From Haloflavibacter putidus (lineage in GTDB: Bacteria > Bacteroidota > Bacteroidia > Flavobacteriales > Flavobacteriaceae), in the NCBI RefSeq assembly GCF_006546625.1, contig NZ_VIAR01000001.1:186001-250000 (forward strand): DNA of 64,000 bases, read 5' to 3'. Below the pieces are notes generated by a model that saw only the letters and a list, made by a program, of their open reading frames with translations, made no database searches and was not told the origin of the DNA. A program made the translations under genes and the position numbers. Shown here in pieces: positions 35,231-44,225 of the stretch (within the stretch, counting starts at the first letter, position 1; each line of letters begins with the position of its first letter).

Positions 35231-36484
35231 TTACTCGCCCAATTTTTTAAATAAAACACAAGCATTATGCCCTCCAAAACCAAAAGTATTGCTCATAGCA
35301 ATATTCACCTCGCGGTTTTGCGCTTTATTTAGGGTCAAATTCAATTCCGGATCAATATTCTCGTCTGCTACCTCGTGATTAATAGTAGGTGGCACAATAT
35401 TATCGCGCATAGCCAAAATAGAAGCAATTGCCTCTATAGCTCCTGCAGCACCTAATAAGTGACCTGTCATAGATTTGGTAGAGTTGATATTTATAGATTT
35501 TGCGTGTTCGCCAAAAACTTTTTTAATCGCTTTTAGTTCTGCAACATCCCCTAGAGGCGTAGAAGTACCGTGGGTATTAATGGCATCTACATCTTCGGGT
35601 TTTAGACCGGCATTTTGCAGACAGTTTTCCATAACTGCAACAACACCTGTTCCTTCCGGATGTGGCGCTGTCATATGGTAAGCGTCAGAAGACATTCCGC
35701 CGCCAACTATTTCTGCATAAATTTTTGCTCCTCTTGCCTTAGCGTGCTCATATTCTTCTAGAATAAGAGCTCCGGCACCTTCTCCCAAAACAAAACCATC
35801 TCTAGTGGCATCAAAAGGTCTGGAAGCTTTTTCCATATCTTCGTTTCTGGTAGATAGAGCGTGCATGGCATTAAAACCACCCATACCGGCTTGTGTGACG
35901 GCAGCCTCGCTCCCTCCGCTTACAATTACATCGCTATATCCCAATCTTATATAATTGAGAGCGTCTATCATTGCATTAGCAGAAGATGCGCACGCAGAAA
36001 CCGTTGTGTAATTGGGCCCCATAAAGCCGTGTTTGATAGAAATATTACCAGGAGCAATATCTGCTATCATTTTGGGAATAAAGAAAGGGTTAAAACGAGG
36101 AGTTCCGTCTCCATTTGCGAAATTCTTCACTTCTTCTTGAAATGTTTCCAAGCCACCAATTCCGGCGCCCCAAATTACCCCAACACGATGCTTATTTACT
36201 GTCTCTAAATCTATTTTAGAGTCGGCTATAGCCTCATCAGAAGCTATTAAAGCATATTGAGCAAATTTGTCTAACCTTCTAATTTCTTTGCGGTCAAAAT
36301 ACGATTTGAAGTCAAAGTTTTTAATTTCACAAGCGAACTTCGTTTTAAATTTTTCGGTATCGAAATAGGTTATGGGAGCGCTCCCACTCTTACCATTTAC
36401 CAACCCGTCCCAATATTCTTCAACATTGTTACCAATTGGGGTTAATGCACCTAAACCTGTAACTACTACTCGCTTTAACTCCAT
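35231..36484 (-). CDS. fabF: beta-ketoacyl-ACP synthase II
   Basis: The 417-residue enzyme begins KRVVVTGLGALTPIG and has the condensing triad: Cys in TVSACASSANAM (near 163), His in NTHGTSTPLGD (near 303) and His in STKSMTGHLLGAAG (near 340). It extends acyl-ACP with malonyl-ACP in fatty acid synthesis. It lies 12 bp downstream of acpP, its substrate carrier, and before rnc. Length is normal. Confidence 0.98.
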   Translation of the reverse strand: MELKRVVVTGLGALTPIGNNVEEYWDGLVNGKSGSAPITYFDTEKFKTKFACEIKNFDFKSYFDRKEIRRLDKFAQYALIASDEAIADSKIDLETVNKHRVGVIWGAGIGGLETFQEEVKNFANGDGTPRFNPFFIPKMIADIAPGNISIKHGFMGPNYTTVSACASSANAMIDALNYIRLGYSDVIVSGGSEAAVTQAGMGGFNAMHALSTRNEDMEKASRPFDATRDGFVLGEGAGALILEEYEHAKARGAKIYAEIVGGGMSSDAYHMTAPHPEGTGVVAVMENCLQNAGLKPEDVDAINTHGTSTPLGDVAELKAIKKVFGEHAKSININSTKSMTGHLLGAAGAIEAIASILAMRDNIVPPTINHEVADENIDPELNLTLNKAQNREVNIAMSNTFGFGGHNACVLFKKLGE

Positions 36485-36496
36485 AGTTATAGCTTG

Positions 36497-36733
36497 TTAT
36501 TTTTTTGCTTCTTCAATGTACGAAATAGCTTGACCTACCGTAGCGATGTTTTCTGCTTGGTCATCTGGGATTTGAATATCAAATTCTTTTTCAAACTCCA
36601 TAATTAATTCTACGGTGTCTAAAGAATCGGCACCTAAATCGTTTGTGAAGCTTGCTTCGTTTACAACTTCATTCTCGTCAACTCCTAATTTATCAACGAT
36701 AATTGCTTTTACTCTTGATGCAATGTCTGACAT
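36497..36733 (-). CDS. acpP: acyl carrier protein
   Basis: The 78-residue acidic protein has the phosphopantetheine site [12 protein letters not shown] with Ser37. It carries growing fatty acyl chains. It is the first gene of the acpP-fabF-rnc operon and has a very clear promoter upstream. Size and composition are fully typical. Confidence 0.98.
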   Translation of the reverse strand: MSDIASRVKAIIVDKLGVDENEVVNEASFTNDLGADSLDTVELIMEFEKEFDIQIPDDQAENIATVGQAISYIEEAKK

Positions 36734-36764
36734 AATCTTTTAATTTTTAAATTTGATTAAGTGG

Positions 36765-36793
36765 CAAAAATAAAAAACTTTAGTTTAAAACAA
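36765..36793 (-). promoter_or_regulatory. promoter of acpP-fabF-rnc
   Basis: On the minus strand TTG (36793-36791), 18 bases and TATTTTTG (36772-36765) form a complete Bacteroidota promoter. The transcript would start about 27 bases before the acpP ATG. Confidence 0.75.
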
Positions 36794-36864
36794 GTTTTAA
36801 TACCAAAAATGTGGCGTCAATTTACATAATTTTAAATAGAGTAACTATTTTTACGTTTTAATAA

Positions 36865-37473
36865 TTGTTAATTTCAGTCGTTTTGGATACAAATATAACC
36901 TATTCTCCCAAAAGAATTGTAATTTTTGCTTCGGGAGCAGGAAGCAATGCAAAAAATATTATAGAATACTTTCAAGCAACAGATGCTGTAGAGGTAGTGC
37001 ACGTATTATCTAACAACATTAGAGCAAAAGTTTTACAAACCGCACACGATCTAGAAGTAAATGCTTTGCATTTTGATCGCGCTGCACTTTATGAAACCAA
37101 CGAAGTTTTAAATGTACTTAAAGATGCAAATCCGCATTTAATAGTGCTAGCAGGATTTTTATGGAAAATGCCAGAAAAGATAATCGAGGTTTTTCCTAAT
37201 AAAATTATTAATGTGCATCCGGCGCTTTTGCCAAAATATGGAGGTAAAGGCATGTATGGTGAGCGTGTGCACAAAGCTATTTTAGAAAATAAAGAAACAG
37301 AAACAGGAATAAGTTTTCATTATGTCAATGAGAAATATGACGAAGGCGAAATAATAAAACAATTTAAAGTAAAAATCACTCCAGACGACACATTAACTTC
37401 GCTTACGCGGAAAATAAAAAAACTGGAACACAAACATTTCCCTAAAGTAATCGAAAAACTTTTAGACCGATAA
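36865..37473 (+). CDS. purN: phosphoribosylglycinamide formyltransferase
   Basis: The protein has the PurN fold: RIVIFASGAGSNAKNII for the nucleotide site, and INVHPALLPKYGGKGMYGERVH with the catalytic His and the later Asp in YDEGEII. It transfers a formyl group from formyltetrahydrofolate to GAR in purine synthesis. No ATG exists ahead of the fold. Both TTG 36865 and TTG 36883 are possible; 36883 gives a 196-residue product closer to the usual N-terminus, so the true start is uncertain. The rnhA gene follows 6 bp later. Confidence 0.93.
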   Translation: MLISVVLDTNITYSPKRIVIFASGAGSNAKNIIEYFQATDAVEVVHVLSNNIRAKVLQTAHDLEVNALHFDRAALYETNEVLNVLKDANPHLIVLAGFLWKMPEKIIEVFPNKIINVHPALLPKYGGKGMYGERVHKAILENKETETGISFHYVNEKYDEGEIIKQFKVKITPDDTLTSLTRKIKKLEHKHFPKVIEKLLDR

Positions 37474-37479
37474 GCAAGT

Positions 37480-38109
37480 ATGGCCAAAACCAAAAAATAC
37501 TACGTGGTCTGGAAAGGCAAGCAACCTGGCATTTATCAATCTTGGAAAGCGTGCAAAGAACAAATAGATAATTTTAAAGGCGCGCAATACAAAGCTTTCC
37601 CCGATTTGAAATTAGCAAAAAAAGCCTTTGACGGGAAGTTTGAAGACTACAAAAGCAAACCAAAAGCTACAACTGCACAACAAACACACAAAAAATTAAA
37701 GGAAGTAAACTTTAAATCTATTGCCGTAGATGCCGCTTCAAGCGGAAATCCGGGAAAAATGGAATATCGCGGCGTGGTTACCAAAACAGGCAAAGAACTA
37801 TTTAAACAAGGACCGTTTGCCCAAGGCACCAATAATATTGGCGAATTTTTGGCTATTGTACACGGGCTCGCTTTTTTGCAAAAAAACGACAGCAATTATA
37901 TTATTTATACAGATTCTAAAACCGCCATGGCTTGGGTACGCAAAAGAAAATGCAATACTAAATTAACACCAAATGCCAAAAATGCAGCTCTATTTGATTT
38001 GATAAAAAGAGCCGAAACCTGGTTGCAAAAAAACAACTATCAAAACCGCATTATAAAGTGGAACACCAAGACCTGGGGAGAAATTCCAGCAGATTTTGGC
38101 AGAAAATAG
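37480..38109 (+). CDS. rnhA: ribonuclease H with viroplasmin domain
   Basis: The 209-residue protein starts with a viroplasmin/RNase H N-terminal domain (KYYVVWKGKQPGIYQSW, residues 5-21), which binds RNA-DNA hybrids. An RNase H catalytic domain from about 72 follows, with acidic residues in IAVDAAS, GEFLAIV, IYTDSK and the terminal IPADF. It removes RNA from hybrids. It is next to purN in an apparent two-gene operon; the association is positional only. Confidence 0.95.
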   Translation: MAKTKKYYVVWKGKQPGIYQSWKACKEQIDNFKGAQYKAFPDLKLAKKAFDGKFEDYKSKPKATTAQQTHKKLKEVNFKSIAVDAASSGNPGKMEYRGVVTKTGKELFKQGPFAQGTNNIGEFLAIVHGLAFLQKNDSNYIIYTDSKTAMAWVRKRKCNTKLTPNAKNAALFDLIKRAETWLQKNNYQNRIIKWNTKTWGEIPADFGRK

Positions 38110-38296
38110 CGAAGTTTAAATTGCTTTACGGAAAAGCTAAACCTAATAAATTTTAGAATTTTTTCTTCCGTAAAGTTTAAATAATCAAGCCTTCTACTTG
38201 AAGGCTCTTTGGTAATTTTTAAGCTATTGTACTAAAAAACATCTTCCTATTAATTATTCCTTGAAAAACACCTTATATTTGCAAAAAACAACAAAC
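38110..38296. promoter_or_regulatory. spacer with inverted motif pair, weak terminator and pfkB promoter
   Basis: The spacer holds CTTTACGGAA (38124-38133) and its complement TTCCGTAAAG (38166-38175), flanked by TTTAAA on both outer sides, so it can fold into a stem with a 32-base loop. A second hairpin AGCCTTC/GAAGGCT (38188-38206) may end rnhA. TATATTTG (38274-38281) matches the -7 box for the kinase gene, although no TTG lies at the right distance. Confidence 0.55.
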
Positions 38297-39220
38297 ATGA
38301 GCAAGCTTTTAATTGTGGGCACCGTAGCCTTTGACGCGATAGAAACCCCTTTTGGAAAAACCGATAAAATATTAGGCGGCGCCGGCACATATATTGCCTT
38401 AGCAGCCGAAAAATTTGGGGTAGACAGCGCAATTGTTTCGGTGGTTGGAGATGATTTTCCACAAGATTATATGCAACTTTTAAAAGACAGAAATGTAAAC
38501 TTAGAAGGTCTGGAAGTTGTAAAAGGAGGTAAAACATTTTTCTGGAGCGGGCGTTACCATAACGATATGAACACACGCGATACTTTAGACACACAATTAA
38601 ATGTTTTGGCAGATTTTCAGCCCAAAGTACCAGAAAATTACAAAGATGCAGAAGTTGTAATGTTGGGTAATCTGCACCCATTGGTGCAATTAAGCGTTTT
38701 GGAACAAGTAAAAAATCCGAAACTGGTAGCTTTAGACACTATGAATTTCTGGATGGACAATGCACTGGAAGATTTACTGAAAGTTATTGCAAAAGTAGAC
38801 GTATTAACCATTAACGACGAAGAAGCCAGACAGCTTTCGGGAGAATACTCGTTGGTAAAAGCTGCCCGGAAAATAGAGAAAATGGGTCCAAAATTTGTGG
38901 TTATTAAAAAAGGAGAACACGGCGCATTGCTTTTTCATGACAATCAAATGTTTTTTGCTCCTGCTTTGCCTTTAGAAGAAGTTTTTGATCCAACCGGAGC
39001 TGGCGATACATTTGCAGGAGGTTTTGCCGGTTATTTGGCAAAAACCAATAACACCTCTTTTAAAAACATGAAAAACGCAATTATTTACGGTTCTAACTTA
39101 GCGTCGTTTTGCGTAGAAAAATTTGGCACAGAACGAATGCTAAATCTCTCTGATGAAGAAATTGACGAGCGTCTAAAGGTTTTTAAATCCTTAACGCAAT
39201 TTAAGATAGACTTAAACTAA
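38297..39220 (+). CDS. PfkB-family sugar/nucleoside kinase
   Basis: From ATG 38297 the product is 307 residues. The longer frame from TTG 38261 begins upstream of the -7 box and is rejected. It has the PfkB anion-hole signature DPTGAGDTFAGGFAGYL near 246-262 and the ribokinase N-terminal GGAGTYIALAAEKFG. The substrate is unknown; ribokinase-like kinases phosphorylate sugars, adenosine or related compounds. It is followed by a terminator and then a PurF-like gene, an order I associate with Flavobacteriia, which makes a nucleotide-linked substrate a reasonable guess. Confidence 0.93.
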   Translation: MSKLLIVGTVAFDAIETPFGKTDKILGGAGTYIALAAEKFGVDSAIVSVVGDDFPQDYMQLLKDRNVNLEGLEVVKGGKTFFWSGRYHNDMNTRDTLDTQLNVLADFQPKVPENYKDAEVVMLGNLHPLVQLSVLEQVKNPKLVALDTMNFWMDNALEDLLKVIAKVDVLTINDEEARQLSGEYSLVKAARKIEKMGPKFVVIKKGEHGALLFHDNQMFFAPALPLEEVFDPTGAGDTFAGGFAGYLAKTNNTSFKNMKNAIIYGSNLASFCVEKFGTERMLNLSDEEIDERLKVFKSLTQFKIDLN

Positions 39221-39226
39221 AATTAC

Positions 39227-39252
39227 ACGCCCTGAAATTTCAGGGCGTTTTT
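39227..39252 (+). terminator. intrinsic terminator after pfkB-like gene
   Basis: The arms ACGCCCTGAAA and TTTCAGGGCGT (39227-39248) form a perfect inverted repeat followed by five Ts. It lies directly after the kinase gene and only 30 bp before the PurF-like gene, so the latter probably has a separate or read-through transcript. Confidence 0.88.
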
Positions 39253-39281
39253 ATTAGTAAAGACATAACAACACAACAATT

Positions 39282-41180
39282 ATGAGCGACGCTATAAAAC
39301 ATGAATGCGGTATTGCATTACTTAGACTTTTAAAACCTTTGGAGTATTATAAAGAAAAATACGGCACAGGTTTTTATGGTCTAAATAAAATGTATTTGAT
39401 GATGGAAAAGCAGCACAATCGCGGACAAGATGGTGCCGGATTGGCCAGCATTAAATTAAACATGGAGCCCGGTAGACGATACATTAGCAGAATACGCTCT
39501 AACGATGCGCAACCCATACAAGATATTTTTGCTAGAATTAACGAGCGAATAAACCAAGAACTAGAATTACACCCGGAGTACGCGGATAATACGGGGTTAC
39601 AAAAAAACAATATTCCTTATTTAGGAGAAGTTTTTTTAGGCCACGTACGCTACGGCACTTTTGGGAAAAACAGCATAGAAAATGTGCATCCGTTTTTACG
39701 CCAAAACAATTGGATGCATCGAAATCTTATTGTTGCAGGAAACTTTAATATGACCAATGTTTTTCAGCTATTTAATAAATTAGTAGAGCTAGGACAACAT
39801 CCTAAAGAAAAAGCAGATACGGTCACGGTAATGGAAAAAATAGGTCATTTTTTAGATGCCGAAGTAAACAAATTATACAAAAAACTTAAAAAGAAAGGTT
39901 ACAGTAAACGAGAGGCTTCGCCCCATATAGTAGAAAAGCTAAACTTGGCCAAAATATTAAGAAAGTCCTCTAAAGACTGGGACGGCGGTTATGCTATAGC
40001 GGGAATGTTGGGCCACGGAGATTCTTTTGTGCTGCGCGACCCATCTGGCATACGTCCTGTATATTATTATAAAGACGATGAGATTGTGGTAACGGCCTCA
40101 GAACGACCGGTAATTCAAACTACTTTTAATGTCAAATTTAAAGATGTAAAAGAGTTAGAACCCGGCCACGCATTAATTACCGAAAAAAATGGGAACACTA
40201 CAATAAAAAAAATAATAGAACCTCTAGAACGCAAAGCGTGTTCTTTTGAGCGTATTTATTTTTCCCGCGGAAGCGATGCAGAAATCTATGAAGAGCGCAA
40301 AAATTTGGGGAAATTTATTATGCCAGATGTTTTAGAGGCTATAAATCATGATACGGTAAACTCTGTATTTTCTTTTATTCCTAATACGGCAGAAACTTCT
40401 TTTTACGGAATGGTAGAAGCGGCGCAAGACGAATTAAACCGACAAAAAAATGAAGCTATTCTAGAAGAAAAAGAAAATTTAACTAATGACCGTTTAAGCG
40501 AAATTTTATCGCGCCGTTTACGTACAGAAAAAATTGCGGTAAAAGATGCAAAATTACGAACCTTTATTACAGAAGATAGTAGTAGAGACGACTTGGTTGC
40601 CCACGTTTATGATGTGACGTACGGTGTGGTAAAGCCACAAGACAATCTGGTAATTATAGACGATAGTATTGTGCGAGGCACTACTTTGCAAAAAAGTATT
40701 CTAACAATGATGGATAGATTAGAACCCAAGAAAATTATTGTAGTTTCTTCTGCCCCACAAATACGTTATCCCGATTGTTATGGGATAGATATGGCGCGTT
40801 TAGAAGATTTTGTTGCTTTTAAAGCTGCCCTGGCTTTGCTAAAAGAGCGTGACCAATATCACGTTGTAGAAAACGTTTATACAAAATGCAAAGAGCAAGT
40901 AGACTTAGACGACAACCAAGTACAAAATTTTGTAAAAGAAATTTATGCACCTTTTAGTCCACAAGAAATATCTGCCAAAATAGCCGAAATTTTAAGTGAT
41001 AATAAATTAAATGCGGCTTTAGAGGTTATTTACCAAAGTATAGAAAAACTTCATCAAGCCTGTCCAAAAAATCTAGGAGACTGGTATTTTACAGGTAATT
41101 ACCCTACCCCTGGCGGAAACCGAGTAGTAAACCAAGCCTTTATTAACTTTTATGAAGGCAATAAAAAAAGAGCCTATTAA
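39282..41180 (+). CDS. large PurF-like amidophosphoribosyltransferase homologue
   Basis: The 632-residue protein has a glutamine amidotransferase II domain whose nucleophile is probably Cys9 in HECGIALLR, after an 8-residue leader that would have to be cut off. GHVRYGTFG near 119-127 and DPSGIRPVYYY support the domain. The phosphoribosyltransferase domain has a PRPP loop VIIDDSIVRGTT near 462-473. It is about 130 residues longer than usual PurF, with insertions near 60-110, 180-225 and 385-430. It may be the purine-pathway enzyme or a specialised homologue; the sequence does not decide. Confidence 0.85.
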   Translation: MSDAIKHECGIALLRLLKPLEYYKEKYGTGFYGLNKMYLMMEKQHNRGQDGAGLASIKLNMEPGRRYISRIRSNDAQPIQDIFARINERINQELELHPEYADNTGLQKNNIPYLGEVFLGHVRYGTFGKNSIENVHPFLRQNNWMHRNLIVAGNFNMTNVFQLFNKLVELGQHPKEKADTVTVMEKIGHFLDAEVNKLYKKLKKKGYSKREASPHIVEKLNLAKILRKSSKDWDGGYAIAGMLGHGDSFVLRDPSGIRPVYYYKDDEIVVTASERPVIQTTFNVKFKDVKELEPGHALITEKNGNTTIKKIIEPLERKACSFERIYFSRGSDAEIYEERKNLGKFIMPDVLEAINHDTVNSVFSFIPNTAETSFYGMVEAAQDELNRQKNEAILEEKENLTNDRLSEILSRRLRTEKIAVKDAKLRTFITEDSSRDDLVAHVYDVTYGVVKPQDNLVIIDDSIVRGTTLQKSILTMMDRLEPKKIIVVSSAPQIRYPDCYGIDMARLEDFVAFKAALALLKERDQYHVVENVYTKCKEQVDLDDNQVQNFVKEIYAPFSPQEISAKIAEILSDNKLNAALEVIYQSIEKLHQACPKNLGDWYFTGNYPTPGGNRVVNQAFINFYEGNKKRAY

Positions 41181-41308
41181 GTAACTATAACCGTGTTTTT
41201 AAAACACTTTATCTTAAATAACGATATTGTTTTTCTTAATTTGATATAAAATTTATATATTTATCATCCATAATTTAAGTAGGTTAAGTTTATGGTAAAA
41301 TTTGGGGC

Positions 41309-41339
41309 AAAAAAGGTGGTTTCTATAATCACCTTTTTT
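41309..41339 (+). terminator. intrinsic terminator after the PurF-like gene
   Basis: Arms AAAAAAGGTG (41309-41318) and CACCTTTTTT (41330-41339) enclose an 11-base loop and end in a T-run. It lies about 130 bp after the PurF-like stop and 47 bp before the TPR kinase gene. The rest of the 41181-41385 spacer is AT-rich with no gene. Confidence 0.75.
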
Positions 41340-41385
41340 ATTTAATTCGTTTTTAAAGTTTACCTTCGCTACATAGATTAAAAAA

Positions 41386-43317
41386 ATGGCTTTAAAAATA
41401 CAAGTTGTTAGACTTACGGCAATCTTTTGCTTTCTATTATTTCAATTCGAATTAGCAGCGCAAGGCAATTTCTCTTCTGCATTAGACAGCATTTTAACAG
41501 ATAGGCCGCAGACGTATAAAAATATAAACGACCGGCTTAAATTTTTTCAACGAGATTCTGTAAAAGTATTAGAAGCGCTTAAGCGTTTTGATCAAGAAAC
41601 TTACTACACCGGCGCAAGTTATGAAGCAATCAAATTGGGTAACATATATAGAAAATTTGCCAAACACCAACCAGCTTTAAAAATGCATTTTAAAGCGCTA
41701 GATTTTTCGAAAAAAGCCAATAATCAAGAATTCGAGATTTTTAGTTTGAATATGATTGGGGTAGATTATCGCAAAATGAATGCCTACGAATCTTCTATAG
41801 ATTACCATACAAAAGCGCTTACTATTGCAGAAAAAATAGAAAACCCTTCTAAAGGAATTTTACGAAGTACAGAGGTATCTTACAACTCTATTGGTAATAT
41901 TTATATTTTGCTGGAGCAATATGATTTGGCATTAGAAAGTTTTCAAAAAGCTCTGGGCATAGCAGAGCAATCTGGTAATAAATGGTCTGTTTCTATAAAC
42001 AACGAGAACATTGGTAAAACCTACGAGAAATTAGGAAACTACGATGACGCGATTTTTCACGTTAATAAAGCTTTGAAGATAGACACAGAATTAGGCAACC
42101 ATTTTGGAAGAATGATTTGTTATAATAGGTTGGCAAGTATTTACCTCAAAAAAAAAGATTCTGTTAAAGCTAAAGAGTTTATAGAAAAAGCAAGGCCTAT
42201 AGCAAAAAGCGTTAATAGTGATTACTATCTTTTGTTAGTAAATATAAACGCTGGCAAATTGGCATTTGCAACAAAAGATTATGACTTGGCAGAAGAAATA
42301 TTCTTGTCTAGCCTAACTGAAACTAGAGAAAAGGGCCTACAAGATTTAGAGGTTTCTTTACACCAACATCTTACTCTGCTTTATGAAGCAGTAAAACAAC
42401 CACAAGATGCTCTAAAACATTTTAAACAATACCAGAAGTTAGAGAATGAGCTTACCGGATTAAAAAAAGCAAAATACATTAACGACTTGATTATTAAATA
42501 TGAGTCGGTTAAAAAAACAGAGAAAATAAAAACTCTTTCTGCGCAAAATAAAATAAACCAATTGCAACATGAGCGCAAAGAAAATATCTGGATTGTAATT
42601 GCGGTTTTGACTGGTTTAGGATTAATAAGTTTTTACTTATTTTACCGTCAGCGGCAATTAAAATCAGAGAAAAATATCTTAGAATTAGAGCAGCGATTAA
42701 TGCGTTTTCAAATGAATCCGCATTTTATTTTTAATGCGCTTAACGCTATTAAATTGCACGTAATTCAAAACGACAAAAAGAACGCGGTATATTACCTCAA
42801 CAAATTCTCTAAACTAATGCGAAAGATTTTAGAGTCTTCTCTATCTAAGCAAGTTTCACTAAAAGAAGAACTGGAAACCGCCACGCTTTATTTACAAATT
42901 GAAAATATTAGGTTTGACCAACAGATTATTTTTAAAACCGCTATTGAAACCAATTATGATTTGGAAGATATTTTTGTGCCGTCGTTGTTTTTACAACCTT
43001 TTATAGAAAATTCTTTGTGGCACGGTCTATTGGCTAAAAAAGAAGGGGAAAAAAACTTAGACATTCGTGTTTTAGAAGATGCCAGGCATTTACTTATAGA
43101 AGTTAAAGACAATGGTGTTGGCAGAAAACAAGCGGCTTCTACAAATGCCAAAAAGAAATCTACCAAAAAATCTGTAGGTATTAAAATTACCAAAGAGTTA
43201 CTTACCAATTTTTACAAGAATCACCGGTATAATTTTTCGGTAACTTATAAAGATTTAGATGTTGATAAAGATGGAACATATGGCACGTTGGTGCGCATTG
43301 CAATTCCTAAGAAATAA
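41386..43317 (+). CDS. TPR sensor histidine kinase, LytS class
   Basis: The 643-residue protein has a signal peptide (ends ELAAQ). About eight tetratricopeptide repeats in the periplasm cover residues 60-370 (for example YEASIDYHTKALTIAEK-type units). A coiled coil, one membrane helix near 401-420, and the His_kinase core with His446 in QMNPHFIFNALN and an ATPase domain follow. This architecture is common in Bacteroidota and signals to LytTR regulators. No regulator gene is adjacent: the next gene is on the other strand. The ligand is unknown; the repeats probably bind a protein or peptide. Confidence 0.9.
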   Translation: MALKIQVVRLTAIFCFLLFQFELAAQGNFSSALDSILTDRPQTYKNINDRLKFFQRDSVKVLEALKRFDQETYYTGASYEAIKLGNIYRKFAKHQPALKMHFKALDFSKKANNQEFEIFSLNMIGVDYRKMNAYESSIDYHTKALTIAEKIENPSKGILRSTEVSYNSIGNIYILLEQYDLALESFQKALGIAEQSGNKWSVSINNENIGKTYEKLGNYDDAIFHVNKALKIDTELGNHFGRMICYNRLASIYLKKKDSVKAKEFIEKARPIAKSVNSDYYLLLVNINAGKLAFATKDYDLAEEIFLSSLTETREKGLQDLEVSLHQHLTLLYEAVKQPQDALKHFKQYQKLENELTGLKKAKYINDLIIKYESVKKTEKIKTLSAQNKINQLQHERKENIWIVIAVLTGLGLISFYLFYRQRQLKSEKNILELEQRLMRFQMNPHFIFNALNAIKLHVIQNDKKNAVYYLNKFSKLMRKILESSLSKQVSLKEELETATLYLQIENIRFDQQIIFKTAIETNYDLEDIFVPSLFLQPFIENSLWHGLLAKKEGEKNLDIRVLEDARHLLIEVKDNGVGRKQAASTNAKKKSTKKSVGIKITKELLTNFYKNHRYNFSVTYKDLDVDKDGTYGTLVRIAIPKK

Positions 43318-43412
43318 AAAAACCACCTAAAGAGTAGTTTTGTAAAACTTCCGCGTAAAGCGAAAAGTGACAAATTATACTTTTTAGGCAGTTTCTAAAA
43401 ATGGACTAAAAT
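43318..43412. other. short convergent spacer with no clear hairpin
   Basis: This 95 bp stretch separates the TPR kinase and superoxide dismutase genes. It has a variant TTCCGCGTAAAG word near 43349 and no obvious strong terminator. Confidence 0.3.
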
Positions 43413-44021
43413 TTACTTAGCCTCGTTATATTTCTCTGCAACTTTATCCCAATTTATCACGTTAAAAAACGCATCTATATAATCTGGACGTTTGTTTTGG
43501 TATTTTAAATAATAGGCATGTTCCCAAACATCTAAACCTAAGATTGGATAACCACCGCAACCGGTATCTGGCATTAATGGGTTATCTTGATTTGGTGTAG
43601 AGCAAACTTCTACTTTGCCACCTTTGTGTACGCAAAGCCAAGCCCAACCAGAACCAAATTGTCCTGCTGCAGCATTAGAAAATTCTTCTTTAAATTTATC
43701 AAAAGAACCGTAAGCATCATCTATTGCTTTAGCTAAATCTCCGCTTGGGTTACCGCCACCGTTAGGAGACATTACTTCCCAAAATAAATTGTGGTTATAG
43801 TAACCGCCGCCGTTATTTCTAACCGCTTTTTTAGACATATCTAAACCTTTAAGAATCTCTTCTATAGATTTGTTTTCAAGGTCGCTTCCTTCTATTGCAT
43901 TATTTAATTTTTTGGTATAACCTGCGTGATGTTTCCCATAATGAATTTTCATGGTTTCGGCATCTATATTAGGTTCTAATGCATCGTATGCGTAAGGCAG
44001 TTTTGGTTGTTCAAAAGCCAT
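43413..44021 (-). CDS. sodA: superoxide dismutase, Mn-type by signature
   Basis: The 202-residue enzyme has all four metal ligands: His27 (KIHYGKHH), His76 (YYNHNLFW), Asp163 and His167 (DVWEHAYY). Gly-rich GGGYYNH before the second ligand and Gln144 in TPNQDNP are the residues seen in Mn enzymes, whereas Fe enzymes place Gln in the first position. It converts superoxide to peroxide and oxygen in the cytoplasm. It is monocistronic with its own promoter. Cambialistic metal use cannot be excluded. Confidence 0.95.
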   Translation of the reverse strand: MAFEQPKLPYAYDALEPNIDAETMKIHYGKHHAGYTKKLNNAIEGSDLENKSIEEILKGLDMSKKAVRNNGGGYYNHNLFWEVMSPNGGGNPSGDLAKAIDDAYGSFDKFKEEFSNAAAGQFGSGWAWLCVHKGGKVEVCSTPNQDNPLMPDTGCGGYPILGLDVWEHAYYLKYQNKRPDYIDAFFNVINWDKVAEKYNEAK

Positions 44022-44059
44022 AATTTAATTTTTTTTAATTGTTAAACTTTAGTTTCTCT

Positions 44060-44067
44060 CAAAATTA
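44060..44067 (-). promoter_or_regulatory. -7 element of the superoxide dismutase gene
   Basis: On the minus strand TAATTTTG (44067-44060) matches TAnnTTTG and lies 39 bases before the ATG. A matching TTG at the usual distance is not present, so the upstream element may be replaced by an activator. Confidence 0.45.
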
Positions 44068-44182
44068 ACTATTATCTGCTACACTAAAGGTTTTAAAATG
44101 TTATAAATTACCTAAAAATAAGGGATAGGCAGCGTCTTTTTAAAATTTAATTACAATTTAAGCACCAACCCGAATAAAATTT

Positions 44183-44211
44183 TTGATTACCGTTTGCAGT
44201 TCTTATTTTTA
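44183..44211 (+). promoter_or_regulatory. candidate promoter of the AddA-like gene
   Basis: TTG (44183-44185), 18 bases and TATTTTTA (44204-44211) match the Bacteroidota promoter in all but the last base of the -7 box. The proposed TTG start codon follows 15 bases later. Confidence 0.45.
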
Positions 44212-44225
44212 GACAAAAATTCATC

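Noticed and set aside
38261-38296. TTG-initiated extension of the PfkB kinase
   Set aside because: The -7 element TATATTTG lies downstream of this TTG, and the kinase fold starts at ATG 38297.
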